Assembly (NCBI GenBank): GCA_041739465.1
Contig: JBGSNX010000081.1
Coordinates: 1 to 64,000, forward strand
Origin: BOKV01 sp041739465
GTDB lineage: Bacteria > Pseudomonadota > Alphaproteobacteria > Rhizobiales > Rhizobiaceae
Direction: 5' to 3'
DNA: 64,000 nucleotides
Under the pieces are notes generated by a model. The model made no database searches. It saw only the letters and a program-made list of their open reading frames with translations, and was not told where the DNA came from. Positions 1 to 7,975 of the stretch are shown one piece after another; within the stretch, counting starts at the first letter, position 1, and each line of letters opens with the position of its first letter. Both the position numbers and the translations under genes were made by a program.

Positions 1-2087
1 TCGGCGGCGGCCAGCGCTTCCCTCGCGTTGGCAAGTTCCTGTTGTACGCTGCGCCAGGCATCGCGCGCGGCGCGCTCGGCATCACCGGCTTCTTTCGCCC
101 GGTTACGCCCTGCTTCATGGATTTGCCTTGCGCTGGACAAAACCTGCGCTGCATCCTGCGCTTCGCGTTCAAGTTCGATCAGGCGGTTTTTCTGGGCAAG
201 TTTCTGGGCGGCGGCAGTGGGTGCTTCGGCGCCCGCAACATAACCGTCCCACCGCCAAAGATCGCCTTCACGAGTGACCAGCACCTGCCCGGGCGCTAGG
301 GCTGCGGCAAATGTCTGCCCTTGTTCGCGCGTTGCAATGCCGGTTTGCGCCAGCCGCCGCGCAAGTTCAGGCGGTGCTTTGACATGGCGCGAAAGCGGCA
401 CGATACCATCGGGCAGCGGTGGATCACCGGCAGCATCGGTAAGGCTCCAATGGGCAGGAGCGGCAGCATCAACCGGTACGTCGAGGTCTTCACCGAGCGC
501 TGCGCCCAAGGCCATTTCGTAGCCGCGATCTACGGCAATGCGCTCGACAATGGCGGGAAAAAGGTCTTGGCCACCCTGGTTCAAGATACGGCTCAGTGTA
601 CGCGCTTCTGTCTCGATCTGGTTTGCAACCGCTTCTGCCTGCGCCAGCGGCTTTCGCAATTCCTGTTCGGCGAGCCGGGCATTTTCCAGTTCCTGCTCGG
701 CAGCGAGCGTGTCGCTCTCAACATCTTCGGCGCGTTTTTCCAGCAATTCCACGCGTTCGCGCCGTTCGGCTGAACCATCAAGGGCGGCTATCTGGCGAGT
801 GACATCGGCAAGTTCGGTTTCGATGCGCTGCAATTGTTCGCCGGTGCGGCGTCCGCGTTCACCCGCCTCGCGCAATGTCTTTTCAAACTGCGCCTTGCGG
901 GTGCGTTCCTGCGCAGCGGTCGCGGTAAGTTCGGCAAAGCCGTTTTCGCTGTCTGCAACCACGGCGGCTGCCGCTTCCATCGCCAGTCGGCTGGCCTGCA
1001 TTCGTTCGTCGACACTTCCAGATTCTGCCTCAAGCTGGCGGGCTTCTTCGGCCAGTCGCCCGATGATTGCGCCATTTTCGGCAATCATTGCCTGCTCACG
1101 CGCAATGTCGGCGTCCAGTTGGACAATGCGCTGTTCAAGCTCCTGACGGCGGGCCTTGAGCCGGGCGACTTCCTCGTCCAGCTGGTTGCGGGCAATCGAA
1201 AGGCGTTGCAGCGCGGCGGCTGCCCTTGCCTCGTTGTCGCGCAATTCCGGAAGGCCGGCGGCCAGAATTGCTTGTTGCTTGGCAGCGTCTGCCTGCGCCT
1301 CGGCTTTGTGGCCTGTTGCAAGGGCTGCTGTGGAAAGCGCGCTCTGCGCTTCGCCCTCGGCGCTTTTGGCGGTTGACCAGCGCAGATGGAACAAAAGCGC
1401 CTCAGTGCGGCGGATCTCAGCTGAAAGCGTGCGGTAGCGGTTTGCCTGACGCGCCTGGCGTTTGAGGTTCTCGATCTGCTGGTCCATCTGGGCCAAAACG
1501 TCTTCGAGCCGCTCAAGATTTTGCTCAGCCGCCCGCAAGCGAAGTTCGGCCTCGTGGCGGCGGGTATGCAAGCCGGATATTCCGGCCGCTTCTTCCAATA
1601 GCGCGCGGCGTGCCTGTGGCTTGGCTGAAATCAGTTCGCCAATTCGCCCCTGACCCACCATCGAGGGCGAGCGGGCGCCGGTTGATGCATCAGCAAACAG
1701 CAGTTGCACATCCTTTGCGCGCACTTCCCGCCCGTTGATGCGGTAAGCCGAACCCGATTCACGCTCGATGCGGCGGGTAACCTGCAACTCATCTGCATCG
1801 TTGAACGCTGCTGGTGCAGTTCGCGAGGAATTGTCCAAAAACAGCCCGACTTCGGCAGTGTTGCGGGCAGGCCTGTTGCCGGAACCGGAGAAAATGACAT
1901 CGTCCATGCCAGAGGCGCGCATGTTCTTGTACGAGCTTTCGCCCATGACCCAGCGCAACGCTTCAACAAGGTTCGACTTGCCGCAACCGTTTGGCCCGAC
2001 GACGCCGGTCAGACCTTCCTCGATCAGGAATTCTGTTGGTTCGACAAAGGACTTGAAGCCCAGAAGGCGCAGCTTGTTGAATCTCAC
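1..2087 (-). CDS. smc: Chromosome segregation ATPase SMC (C-terminal part outside the window)
   Basis: SMC dimerises with kleisin partners to condense and segregate the chromosome. The N-terminus is complete: a Walker A P-loop of the form GPNGCGKSN lies near residues 28-36, followed by a head domain, a long Ala/Glu/Arg-rich coiled coil, and from about residue 510 a hinge-like segment containing GYEMALGAALGED. The reading frame is open to base 1, so about 695 residues are present and the second coiled coil, signature motif and Walker B lie beyond the edge. The start is taken as GTG at 2087 because AAAGGA stands 5-10 bases before it and the protein begins MRFNKLRLLGFKSF, as SMC proteins do. It is downstream of the DsbA-like gene, separated by 81 bases that can form hairpins. 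Confidence 0.95.
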   Translation of the reverse strand, partial: MRFNKLRLLGFKSFVEPTEFLIEEGLTGVVGPNGCGKSNLVEALRWVMGESSYKNMRASGMDDVIFSGSGNRPARNTAEVGLFLDNSSRTAPAAFNDADELQVTRRIERESGSAYRINGREVRAKDVQLLFADASTGARSPSMVGQGRIGELISAKPQARRALLEEAAGISGLHTRRHEAELRLRAAEQNLERLEDVLAQMDQQIENLKRQARQANRYRTLSAEIRRTEALLFHLRWSTAKSAEGEAQSALSTAALATGHKAEAQADAAKQQAILAAGLPELRDNEARAAAALQRLSIARNQLDEEVARLKARRQELEQRIVQLDADIAREQAMIAENGAIIGRLAEEARQLEAESGSVDERMQASRLAMEAAAAVVADSENGFAELTATAAQERTRKAQFEKTLREAGERGRRTGEQLQRIETELADVTRQIAALDGSAERRERVELLEKRAEDVESDTLAAEQELENARLAEQELRKPLAQAEAVANQIETEARTLSRILNQGGQDLFPAIVERIAVDRGYEMALGAALGEDLDVPVDAAAPAHWSLTDAAGDPPLPDGIVPLSRHVKAPPELARRLAQTGIATREQGQTFAAALAPGQVLVTREGDLWRWDGYVAGAEAPTAAAQKLAQKNRLIELEREAQDAAQVLSSARQIHEAGRNRAKEAGDAERAARDAWRSVQQELANAREALAAA

Positions 2088-2111
2088 AGCTGCGTCCTTT
2101 CAGCCAAATGC

Positions 2112-2154
2112 GCGCAACTGCGCACAGCGCAACCGGTTCTCAAACCAGTTGCGC
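2112..2154 (-). other. Alternative hairpins between dsbA-like gene and smc
   Basis: The right arm at 2147-2154 (AGTTGCGC) is an exact complement both of 2112-2119 (8 bp) and, for 7 bp, of 2127-2133, where an inner GGT/ACC stem can extend it. The two pairings exclude each other. No U-run follows on the minus strand, so this is not a classical terminator. It sits in the dsbA-smc intercistronic gap and could modulate read-through into smc or mRNA processing. Function is inference. Confidence 0.35.
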
Positions 2155-2168
2155 CACTCTCTTCGCGC

Positions 2169-2825
2169 TCAAAGGTATTTGTCGATGATTTTCGACATTT
2201 CCTCGAGCGACAATGCTCCTGTATGCTTTTCGCCATTGATGAAAAAGGTCGGCGTTGACTCAACGCCATAGTCCTTTGCCGCTTTGTCAAAAACTGCCCT
2301 GACCTTGTCCAGCAGTTCCTGATTTTTCAAGCAGGCTTCGAACGACTCCTGTGTAAAACCGGCCAGTTTGGCGATTTGCAGCATCGGAACACGCGCATCT
2401 ACCGCTGATGCCCACACCTGCTGCTGTTTGTAGAGCACGTCGACCATCGGGAAATACTGCCCCTCCGGCGCGCAACGCGCCAGCATGAAGGCAGCCGCTG
2501 CACGCGGGTCGAACGGGAATTCGCGGAAAACCAGCTTCACCTTGCCGGTGTCGATGTATTTTTCCTTGAGGCCCGGCAGCGTGTTTTCGTGGAAATTTGC
2601 GCAATGCGGACAAGTCATCGAGGAATATTCGACGATGGTCACTTTTGCCGCAGGATCGCCCATCACCATGTCAGGCAGCGCCTGTGGCTCCATCAGCTTC
2701 AACGCCGATTGGGCAGCAGCTGGTGTCGATGCGATGCCGGACAGGGCAGCAGCAAGGGGCATTGACGCAGCGGTAGCAGCCATGGAGGCGGCCAGCTTCA
2801 TGGCAATTCGGCGGTCAAAATTCAT
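2169..2825 (-). CDS. Secreted DsbA-family thiol:disulfide oxidoreductase
   Basis: This is a periplasmic thioredoxin-fold oxidoreductase of 218 residues. A signal peptide with Ala-rich core ends near residue 39 (PAAAQS). The redox motif CPHC is at residues 72-75, inside YSSMTCPHCANFH, and the conserved cis-proline loop STPTFF is near residue 193. Family members (DsbA/BdbD, thioredoxin_4 group) oxidise or isomerise disulfides in exported proteins; the exact substrate cannot be told. A second in-frame ATG nine codons in would also give a good signal peptide. The gene lies just upstream of smc on the same strand, an arrangement familiar in Hyphomicrobiales, with dciA upstream. Confidence 0.88.
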   Translation of the reverse strand: MNFDRRIAMKLAASMAATAASMPLAAALSGIASTPAAAQSALKLMEPQALPDMVMGDPAAKVTIVEYSSMTCPHCANFHENTLPGLKEKYIDTGKVKLVFREFPFDPRAAAAFMLARCAPEGQYFPMVDVLYKQQQVWASAVDARVPMLQIAKLAGFTQESFEACLKNQELLDKVRAVFDKAAKDYGVESTPTFFINGEKHTGALSLEEMSKIIDKYL

Positions 2826-2933
2826 GGGTCACATCCTTTTTGTAACAGCTTCTTGCTTGTCGGCGCTTGCCGCCGTGAACGAGACTTTGCAATTGGCACA
2901 GAAAATGTGGCTTTGCCACCATCGGCGGTAAAT

Positions 2934-2948
2934 TGATTGTTACAATCA
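2934..2948. promoter_or_regulatory. Perfect 15-base palindrome upstream of the DsbA-like gene
   Basis: TGATTGT and ACAATCA flank a single T, giving exact 7-base arms. It lies 109 bases before the DsbA-like start, between that gene and the dciA stop. The size and symmetry fit a dimeric repressor or activator site, but I cannot assign a regulator family. Confidence 0.35.
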
Positions 2949-2977
2949 GGCCCCTGAACGGGCGCTGAACACTGCGT

Positions 2978-3499
2978 TCAACGTTCGCCTTTCTCCCGCG
3001 CTGCTTTGGCCATGACGCCTTTGCCGAGGCGCGCGAGGCTTTGGCGCAACTTGTCGTCATCGACTTTTTCAAGGATGCCGGAAAGTCTTGTTGTCTGGGC
3101 CGGGTTCAGCCTTTGATCGAGCGGCATTGGCCGTTCGCGAAGTTTGAGCACAGGTTTTTGGACAATCCTGATGCGGGCAATCGCCTGAAAGCCGAAATAG
3201 ATGTTGAGACGGGAGAGCACCTCGTCAATTTCGTGCTGGAACAGCACTGCCCTGGCGCCTTCGCAGGCAACGACCAATTGTCCCGGTTGGAACGGGTCTT
3301 CGTCCGTGGCGCGCCTTGGCCAGATTATTTTTTCCGGTCTTGTATACCCCGCGTGAAGTGGCCCGACAATTTCCGCCCAAGCCGCCAGCAAATCGATGCG
3401 CATGCCCGCACGGCGGGCAATAACCGGCTCAAGAACCAGCGCTGCAAGTTCGGAGACCGGCCTTGCCTTGCGAAAACGGTCTTGCGGCCCGCTGCTCAT
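2978..3499 (-). CDS. DciA-like protein (DUF721)
   Basis: This 173-residue protein matches the DUF721 family, to which the bacterial helicase-loading factor DciA belongs. The family block is visible from about residue 10 to 110: PVSELAALVLEPVIARR followed by LLAAWAEIVGP and then a KH-like segment with QPGQLVVACEGARAVLFQHE. The C-terminal third is basic and probably disordered. In alphaproteobacteria, which lack DnaC, DciA assists the replicative helicase DnaB; whether this long form does so is inferred. The start ATG 3499 has AAGGG immediately before it, too close for an ideal ribosome site, so a slightly different start is possible. It is divergent from mutY, 60 bases away. Confidence 0.75.
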   Translation of the reverse strand: MSSGPQDRFRKARPVSELAALVLEPVIARRAGMRIDLLAAWAEIVGPLHAGYTRPEKIIWPRRATDEDPFQPGQLVVACEGARAVLFQHEIDEVLSRLNIYFGFQAIARIRIVQKPVLKLRERPMPLDQRLNPAQTTRLSGILEKVDDDKLRQSLARLGKGVMAKAAREKGER

Positions 3500-3559
3500 C
3501 CCTTGCAATCCGTCGCGGTGGCGCTTGATTTCATGCTGACAATCCTGTCGTTGGTCGCC

Positions 3560-4663
3560 ATGAAAAACCCTGGTTCCGATCCTCAAGCAAGCGCACTGCT
3601 CGAATGGTATGACCGCCATGCGCGGCCAATGCCTTGGCGGGTGCCACCTGCATTGCGCAAAACCGGCGTCAGGCCAGACCCATACCACGTGTGGCTGTCG
3701 GAAGTCATGTTGCAGCAGACCCAGGTTCGCACGGTTGTCGCCTATTTTCTCGATTTCCTGCAAAAATGGCCAAATCTCAGTGATCTGGCCTGCGAAAACG
3801 ACGATGAAGTGATGAAGGCCTGGGCAGGTCTTGGCTATTATTCACGAGCGCGAAACCTCAAGAAATGTGCCCAAACGGTCTGGCGTGAACTTGGCGGGGC
3901 TTTCCCGCAAACCGCAAGCGGCCTTGCCGCCCTCCCCGGCATCGGCCCCTACACCGCAGCGGCAATCGCCTCGATCGCCTTTGACGAGCCGGTTGCGGTG
4001 GTGGACGGCAATGTTGAGCGCGTGGTTTCGCGGCTGTTCCGCATCATGGAGCCGATGCCGCAGGGCAAGGAAACGGTTCGCGCCCATGTCAGCGCCATGC
4101 TGCCGATGGACCGGCCCGGCGATTTCGCGCAGGCAATGATGGATCTGGGCGCGACATTGTGCTCACCGCGAAAGCCGGCCTGTTCGCTTTGTCCGCTACA
4201 AAATGCCTGCCGTGCCGCCAGTGTTGGCGATGCCGAGGCCTTTCCGCGCAAACTGGCGAAACGTAAAAAACCTGCCCGTGTCGGAGCCGCGTTCGTGATC
4301 TGCAACGCCAAGGGCGAGGTATTCCTTGAAAAGCGCAGCGACAAGGGCATGCTGGGTGGCATGGCGGCCACGCCGACGACGGACTGGTCGGTTCGTGGCG
4401 ATGGCGCCATTGGCGCATCCGCGGCGCCGATGGCCGGCAATTGGCAAAGGAAGGGAACGATCCGCCATTCGTTCACCCATTTCGATCTTGAACTCGAGGT
4501 GTGGCAGACGCAGGCCGCTGGACCCGTTCCATTGCCCGGCTGGTGGGCAGGCGGGGCAAGCCTTGCCGGCGAAGCGCTACCAACAGTCATGAAAAAAGTG
4601 ATCGCTTGCGCTATTCCCGATGCATTCGATCGAATCAGTCCAGCCAAAGGCCGCCAGCAATGA
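3560..4663 (+). CDS. mutY: A/G-specific adenine glycosylase MutY
   Basis: MutY removes adenine mispaired with 8-oxoguanine. The 367-residue protein has the catalytic Glu48 in SEVMLQQTQ, a helix-hairpin-helix LPGIGPYTAA at 125-134, the catalytic Asp149 in VVDGN, and four cluster-binding cysteines at 201, 208, 211 and 217 (C-X6-C-X2-C-X5-C). The C-terminal third is the NUDIX-like domain that reads 8-oxoG. An upstream in-frame ATG at 3533 would add nine residues; neither start has a clear ribosome site, and 3560 gives the usual family N-terminus. Its TGA overlaps the ATG of the following HAD phosphatase gene (ATGA), so the two are probably translationally coupled. Confidence 0.94.
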   Translation: MKNPGSDPQASALLEWYDRHARPMPWRVPPALRKTGVRPDPYHVWLSEVMLQQTQVRTVVAYFLDFLQKWPNLSDLACENDDEVMKAWAGLGYYSRARNLKKCAQTVWRELGGAFPQTASGLAALPGIGPYTAAAIASIAFDEPVAVVDGNVERVVSRLFRIMEPMPQGKETVRAHVSAMLPMDRPGDFAQAMMDLGATLCSPRKPACSLCPLQNACRAASVGDAEAFPRKLAKRKKPARVGAAFVICNAKGEVFLEKRSDKGMLGGMAATPTTDWSVRGDGAIGASAAPMAGNWQRKGTIRHSFTHFDLELEVWQTQAAGPVPLPGWWAGGASLAGEALPTVMKKVIACAIPDAFDRISPAKGRQQ

Positions 4664-5292
4664 CCATCCGCCACATCGTTTTCGACATCGGCAAAGTGCT
4701 GCTCCATTACGATCCGGAGCTTGCCTATCTGGAACTCATTCAGGACGCCAAAGAGCGCCAGCAATTTCTGGCGGAAATCTGCACCCCGGAATGGAACATC
4801 GAACAGGATCGCGGGCGCAGTTGGGCCGAAGCGGAAGAATTGCTGATTTCCAGCCATCCCGACAAGGAAATGCTGATCCGTGCATGGCGGAAGAACTGGC
4901 ACATGATGGTGCCGCACGCCATTGACGGGAGCGTCACCCTGCTGCGCTGGTTGATCGCGCAAGGCCATGACGTGACCATGCTCACCAACTTTGCCGCCGA
5001 CACGTTCATCGAAGCGCAGGCAAGGTTCGATTTTCTCAACGAGAGCCGAGGCGTGACGGTTTCAGCTGAAATAGGCCTTTTGAAGCCTCAGCGCGAAATC
5101 TATGAAACCCACGTGAAGGCGTTCGGGCTTGACCCTTCAACGACGCTGTTCATTGACGACAGCGCCAAGAACGTCGAAGGCGCAATTGCTGCCGGATGGC
5201 ATGCAGTGCTTTTTACCGACCCACAACAACTGCGGGCCGATCTTGCCGGTTTCGGCTTTCACGCGCCAGCAGCGGCGGTGTCTGCCCGGTAG
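4660..5292 (+). CDS. HAD-superfamily phosphatase (YihX-like)
   Basis: This 210-residue HAD hydrolase has motif I as FDIGKVLL, that is D-x-G instead of D-x-D. That variation is typical of the YihX-like sugar-phosphate phosphatase branch. Motif II is MLTNF, motif III has Lys in LLKPQ, and motif IV is the acidic FIDDS. The cap is a short helical C1 insert. The substrate is unknown. It overlaps mutY by four bases. At the 3' end it overlaps the convergent ccrM gene by 34 bases, so the last 11 codons of each protein are encoded on opposite strands of the same DNA. Confidence 0.85.
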   Translation: MTIRHIVFDIGKVLLHYDPELAYLELIQDAKERQQFLAEICTPEWNIEQDRGRSWAEAEELLISSHPDKEMLIRAWRKNWHMMVPHAIDGSVTLLRWLIAQGHDVTMLTNFAADTFIEAQARFDFLNESRGVTVSAEIGLLKPQREIYETHVKAFGLDPSTTLFIDDSAKNVEGAIAAGWHAVLFTDPQQLRADLAGFGFHAPAAAVSAR

Positions 5293-6404
5293 CGGGTGCG
5301 CACCTCGTCGATTGGCTGCAGCTGGTCGCCTTGCGAAGTATGCCAGAAAGTCCAGCCGTTGCAGGCATCAAGACCCTGCACTATTGCGCCCATGCGGTGG
5401 ATGGAAGCGGCATTGCCGTCCATTTGCACCGAGCCATCCATTCGCACGACTGCATGGAAGCGCCGCTTTGCATCGGTAAGGATAGTGCCTGCGGGGATCA
5501 TGCCGTTTTCGACGAGCGCGCCGAAGGCCACGCGCGGTTCAGCGCGCTTGCTGGTGGTCACGGCCAAAACCGGTCCGGAGGCGACATCAATTGCTGCGAT
5601 GCGCGCTTGTGCCGCCTCGATGTAGGAATCCTGGCGCTCGATGCCGATGAAGTGCCGCCCGAGCCGCTTGGCTACGGCGCCGGTTGTGCCGGTTCCAAAA
5701 AACGGATCCAGAATGATGTCGCCCGGACGGGTCGAACTCATCATCACCCTGTGCAGCAATGCTTCGGGCTTCTGGGTCGGGTGCGCCTTGGCTCCGGTTG
5801 CATCCTTCAGCCGTTCTGATCCGGTGCAGATGGGGAAAAGCCAATCCGAACGCATCTGCACTTCGTCATTGGCCATTTTCATGGCTTCATAATTGAACGT
5901 GTAATTCTTCGCGTTCTGGTCCCGTGAAGCCCAGATTAGCGTTTCATGCGCATTGGTGAACCTGCGCCCCCGGAAATTGGGCATCGGGTTGGCCTTGCGC
6001 CAGACAATGTCGTTGAGAACCCAGTAGCCAAGGTCCTGAAGCACCGAGCCGACACGGAAAATGTTGTGATACGAACCAATCACCCAGATCGTGCCGTTCG
6101 GCTTCAACACCCGCCGTGCGGCCAAAAGCCAGGCGCGGGTGAAGGCATCATAGGCGGCAAAATCCTGGAACTTGTCCCAGTCATCATCCACCGCATCCAC
6201 CTTGGACTGGTCGGGGCGGTGCAAGGTGCCCTCAAGTTGGAGATTGTAGGGCGGGTCGGCGAAGATTGCGTCCACCGAGCCTTCGGGCATACGGGACATT
6301 GCTGAAACGCAATCGCCCTTGATGATCGTGTCGACGAGGGAAAACGGTGCGGCATTGCCGCGATTTTGGACGGAACCCAGTTCCGCCAGACTCAAAACGC
6401 TCAT
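5259..6404 (-). CDS. ccrM: Cell-cycle adenine-N6 DNA methyltransferase CcrM (GANTC)
   Basis: CcrM methylates adenine in GANTC and is the cell-cycle methyltransferase of alphaproteobacteria. The 381-residue protein has the beta-class order: catalytic DPPY at 50-53, target-recognition region, then the AdoMet motif FFGTGTTG at 235-242. A C-terminal RAMA-like domain of about 100 residues follows, containing NGWTFWH, which CcrM needs for activity. The start at 6404 is preferred because GGTGG precedes it; an ATG 12 codons upstream lacks a ribosome site. There is no restriction partner nearby, as expected for an orphan cell-cycle enzyme. Two TTAA elements stand just upstream. Confidence 0.96.
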   Translation of the reverse strand: MSVLSLAELGSVQNRGNAAPFSLVDTIIKGDCVSAMSRMPEGSVDAIFADPPYNLQLEGTLHRPDQSKVDAVDDDWDKFQDFAAYDAFTRAWLLAARRVLKPNGTIWVIGSYHNIFRVGSVLQDLGYWVLNDIVWRKANPMPNFRGRRFTNAHETLIWASRDQNAKNYTFNYEAMKMANDEVQMRSDWLFPICTGSERLKDATGAKAHPTQKPEALLHRVMMSSTRPGDIILDPFFGTGTTGAVAKRLGRHFIGIERQDSYIEAAQARIAAIDVASGPVLAVTTSKRAEPRVAFGALVENGMIPAGTILTDAKRRFHAVVRMDGSVQMDGNAASIHRMGAIVQGLDACNGWTFWHTSQGDQLQPIDEVRTRYRADTAAAGA

Positions 6405-6459
6405 GATCCACCAGGTACGCAGGACAAAACCTGGGTGCATGGTTACTCAACGAGGTTGA

Positions 6460-6470
6460 TTAAGGGTTAA
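6460..6470 (-). promoter_or_regulatory. Tandem TTAA elements upstream of ccrM (possible CtrA contact)
   Basis: TTAA occurs at 6460-6463 and 6467-6470, and reads TTAACCCTTAA on the ccrM strand, 56-66 bases before its ATG. CtrA activates ccrM in Caulobacter through TTAA-type sites, usually TTAA-N7-TTAA. The spacing here is 3, so this is at best an atypical site. Confidence 0.25.
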
Positions 6471-6601
6471 GGGTTTGGATCGATTTGCATCAATTGGGGA
6501 GGCGCCTTCGTGTCGCCTCGACAATTGAAGCCTGCAAACGGCTTTGCCAGCGTCGTGGCATCTGCTAACGACACGCATTCCTCAAATCGCGTGTTGGTGT
6601 G

Positions 6602-7297
6602 ATGTCTGAAATCAAGCTGGTTATTTTCGATTGTGACGGCGTCCTTGTTGATTCCGAGTACCTGGCGGCCCGCCATGAATCACGACGCTATGGCGAACAG
6701 GGTTTCAAGCTTTCAACAACTGAATTCTCAGGCCGTTTTGCCGGGAAAACGGGAGAGGTGATTTCAAGGGAAATCGAAGAAGAGCTTGGAAAGAAGCTGC
6801 CGGAAGGCTTCTACAAACAGGTTGAGCTGGAACTGGACGAAATCCTCGAGCGGGAAATTGTCGCGATCTCAGGCATTGCAGCTGCATTGAAGAAAATCAC
6901 CCTGCCGCGCTGCATCTGTTCCAATTCAGGCCCCAAAAGGCTTGAGCTGATGCTGAAGAAGACCGGCCTGCACGAAGCTTTCAAGCCCGCCATCTACTCC
7001 GCCAAGGATCTCACACCGCCTGCTCCAAAACCTGCGCCGGACATTTTTCTGCATGCGATGCGCGAGTTCGGCGTTTCCGGCAGGCAGGCGGTGGTGATCG
7101 AGGATTCAACGCATGGCGTGTTAGCGGCAAAACGGGCCGGCGCACGGGTCATAGGCTTCACCGGCGGCAAGCACAGCTATCCGCAGCACGCCGAAAAACT
7201 GAGTGAAGCGGGCGCCGAAACCGTCATTGCCAGCCATTTCCTGTTGCCAGCCACCATTGATGCTTTCAGCCAATGGGACGGGTTTGGCCTGGACTGA
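6602..7297 (+). CDS. HAD-IA family hydrolase, phosphoglycolate phosphatase/beta-PGM-like
   Basis: A 231-residue HAD hydrolase with all motifs intact: nucleophile loop FDCDGVLVDSE at residues 8-18, motif II CSNSGP, motif III Lys in PPAPKPAPDIF, and motif IV VIEDSTHG. The helical cap lies between motifs I and II. DGVLVDSE followed by an IEDS loop is usual for small sugar-phosphate phosphatases and mutases; the substrate cannot be stated. ATG 6602 was chosen over the adjoining GTG at 6599. It stands alone between ccrM, which it diverges from, and a convergent reductase gene. Confidence 0.85.
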   Translation: MSEIKLVIFDCDGVLVDSEYLAARHESRRYGEQGFKLSTTEFSGRFAGKTGEVISREIEEELGKKLPEGFYKQVELELDEILEREIVAISGIAAALKKITLPRCICSNSGPKRLELMLKKTGLHEAFKPAIYSAKDLTPPAPKPAPDIFLHAMREFGVSGRQAVVIEDSTHGVLAAKRAGARVIGFTGGKHSYPQHAEKLSEAGAETVIASHFLLPATIDAFSQWDGFGLD

Positions 7298-7323
7298 AGC
7301 AAGTTCGGCCGGAAGACCGATTT

Positions 7324-7878
7324 TCAGGCGCTCTTGCGTTCGTAAAAAAGGATCAGCCCGCCGGTCTTGAGAGGTCGGCTTTCCCTCAAGGTGAAGTGGG
7401 TGCGCCCGCCTGTGGGTTTGAACAATGGCGTTCCCTCGCCCCACACCACGGGAGCAAGGCAGATGCGATATTCGTCCACCAGGTTTTCAGCCATCAAGGT
7501 TGAGAGCAGGTCAGCGCTGCCAAACACGTAAACGTCCCGGCCTTCCTCCTGCTTGAGCGCCCGAACGGTTTGTGCCGCTTCGCCGCTCAAAAGGATGCTG
7601 TTGGCCCAATCGGCTACTTCCAGGGTGCGGCTGGCCACCGCCTTGTCGACACCGTTCATCATGCTGGCAATTGGACCCTCTTCCTTGATCCAGTAGTCGC
7701 GCATGCCCTCATAGGTGCGCCGTCCAAACAGCAACGTCCCGATCTGCGCACCCTGAGTGAGCGAGAACTCCTGTAATTCCTCACCCCAGACCGTTGCGTG
7801 CATGTCGAGTTGCCAAGGGCTGGAGCCTTCGAAGAAGCCGTCCAGCGTCATGACGTTCCAGGCGATCAGTTTTCTCAT
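7324..7878 (-). CDS. Dihydrofolate reductase-family (RibD C-terminal-like) protein
   Basis: A 184-residue single-domain protein of the RibD C-terminal/DHFR-like fold. It begins RKLIAWNVMTLDGFFEG, then has TLLFGRRTYEGM near residue 50, a mid-chain VYVFGSADLLSTLMAENLVDE and a C-terminal beta hairpin. Stand-alone members bind NADPH and reduce poorly known substrates; there is no deaminase domain and no riboflavin gene beside it, so a role in riboflavin synthesis is unlikely. GGAAAGG lies about 10 bases before ATG. It is convergent with the HAD gene and downstream of a lipoprotein gene on the same strand. Confidence 0.8.
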   Translation of the reverse strand: MRKLIAWNVMTLDGFFEGSSPWQLDMHATVWGEELQEFSLTQGAQIGTLLFGRRTYEGMRDYWIKEEGPIASMMNGVDKAVASRTLEVADWANSILLSGEAAQTVRALKQEEGRDVYVFGSADLLSTLMAENLVDEYRICLAPVVWGEGTPLFKPTGGRTHFTLRESRPLKTGGLILFYERKSA

Positions 7879-7918
7879 GTCGAAGGTGCCTTTCCTGCCT
7901 GCAGATACCTGCTGTCAG

Positions 7919-7943
7919 CAACAAGTTGCTACTCGCAACGTTG
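7919..7943 (-). terminator. Hairpin downstream of the lipoprotein gene
   Basis: CAAC and GTTGC pair with GCAAC and GTTG around a 5-base loop, with a 2-base bulge. It lies 33 bases after the stop of the lipoprotein gene on the minus strand and before the reductase gene. There is no U-run, so termination is uncertain. Confidence 0.25.
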
Positions 7944-7975
7944 AGAGGGCTAGCCGGTTTTGGCTTGGGCCAGTC

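Noticed and set aside
538..1146. Serine/alanine-rich frame at the left edge
   Set aside because: It is an out-of-frame reading of the smc coiled-coil region on the other strand.
7306..7325. Weak TCGG/CCGA hairpin with TTTT between convergent genes
   Set aside because: Only four base pairs; too weak to call a terminator.
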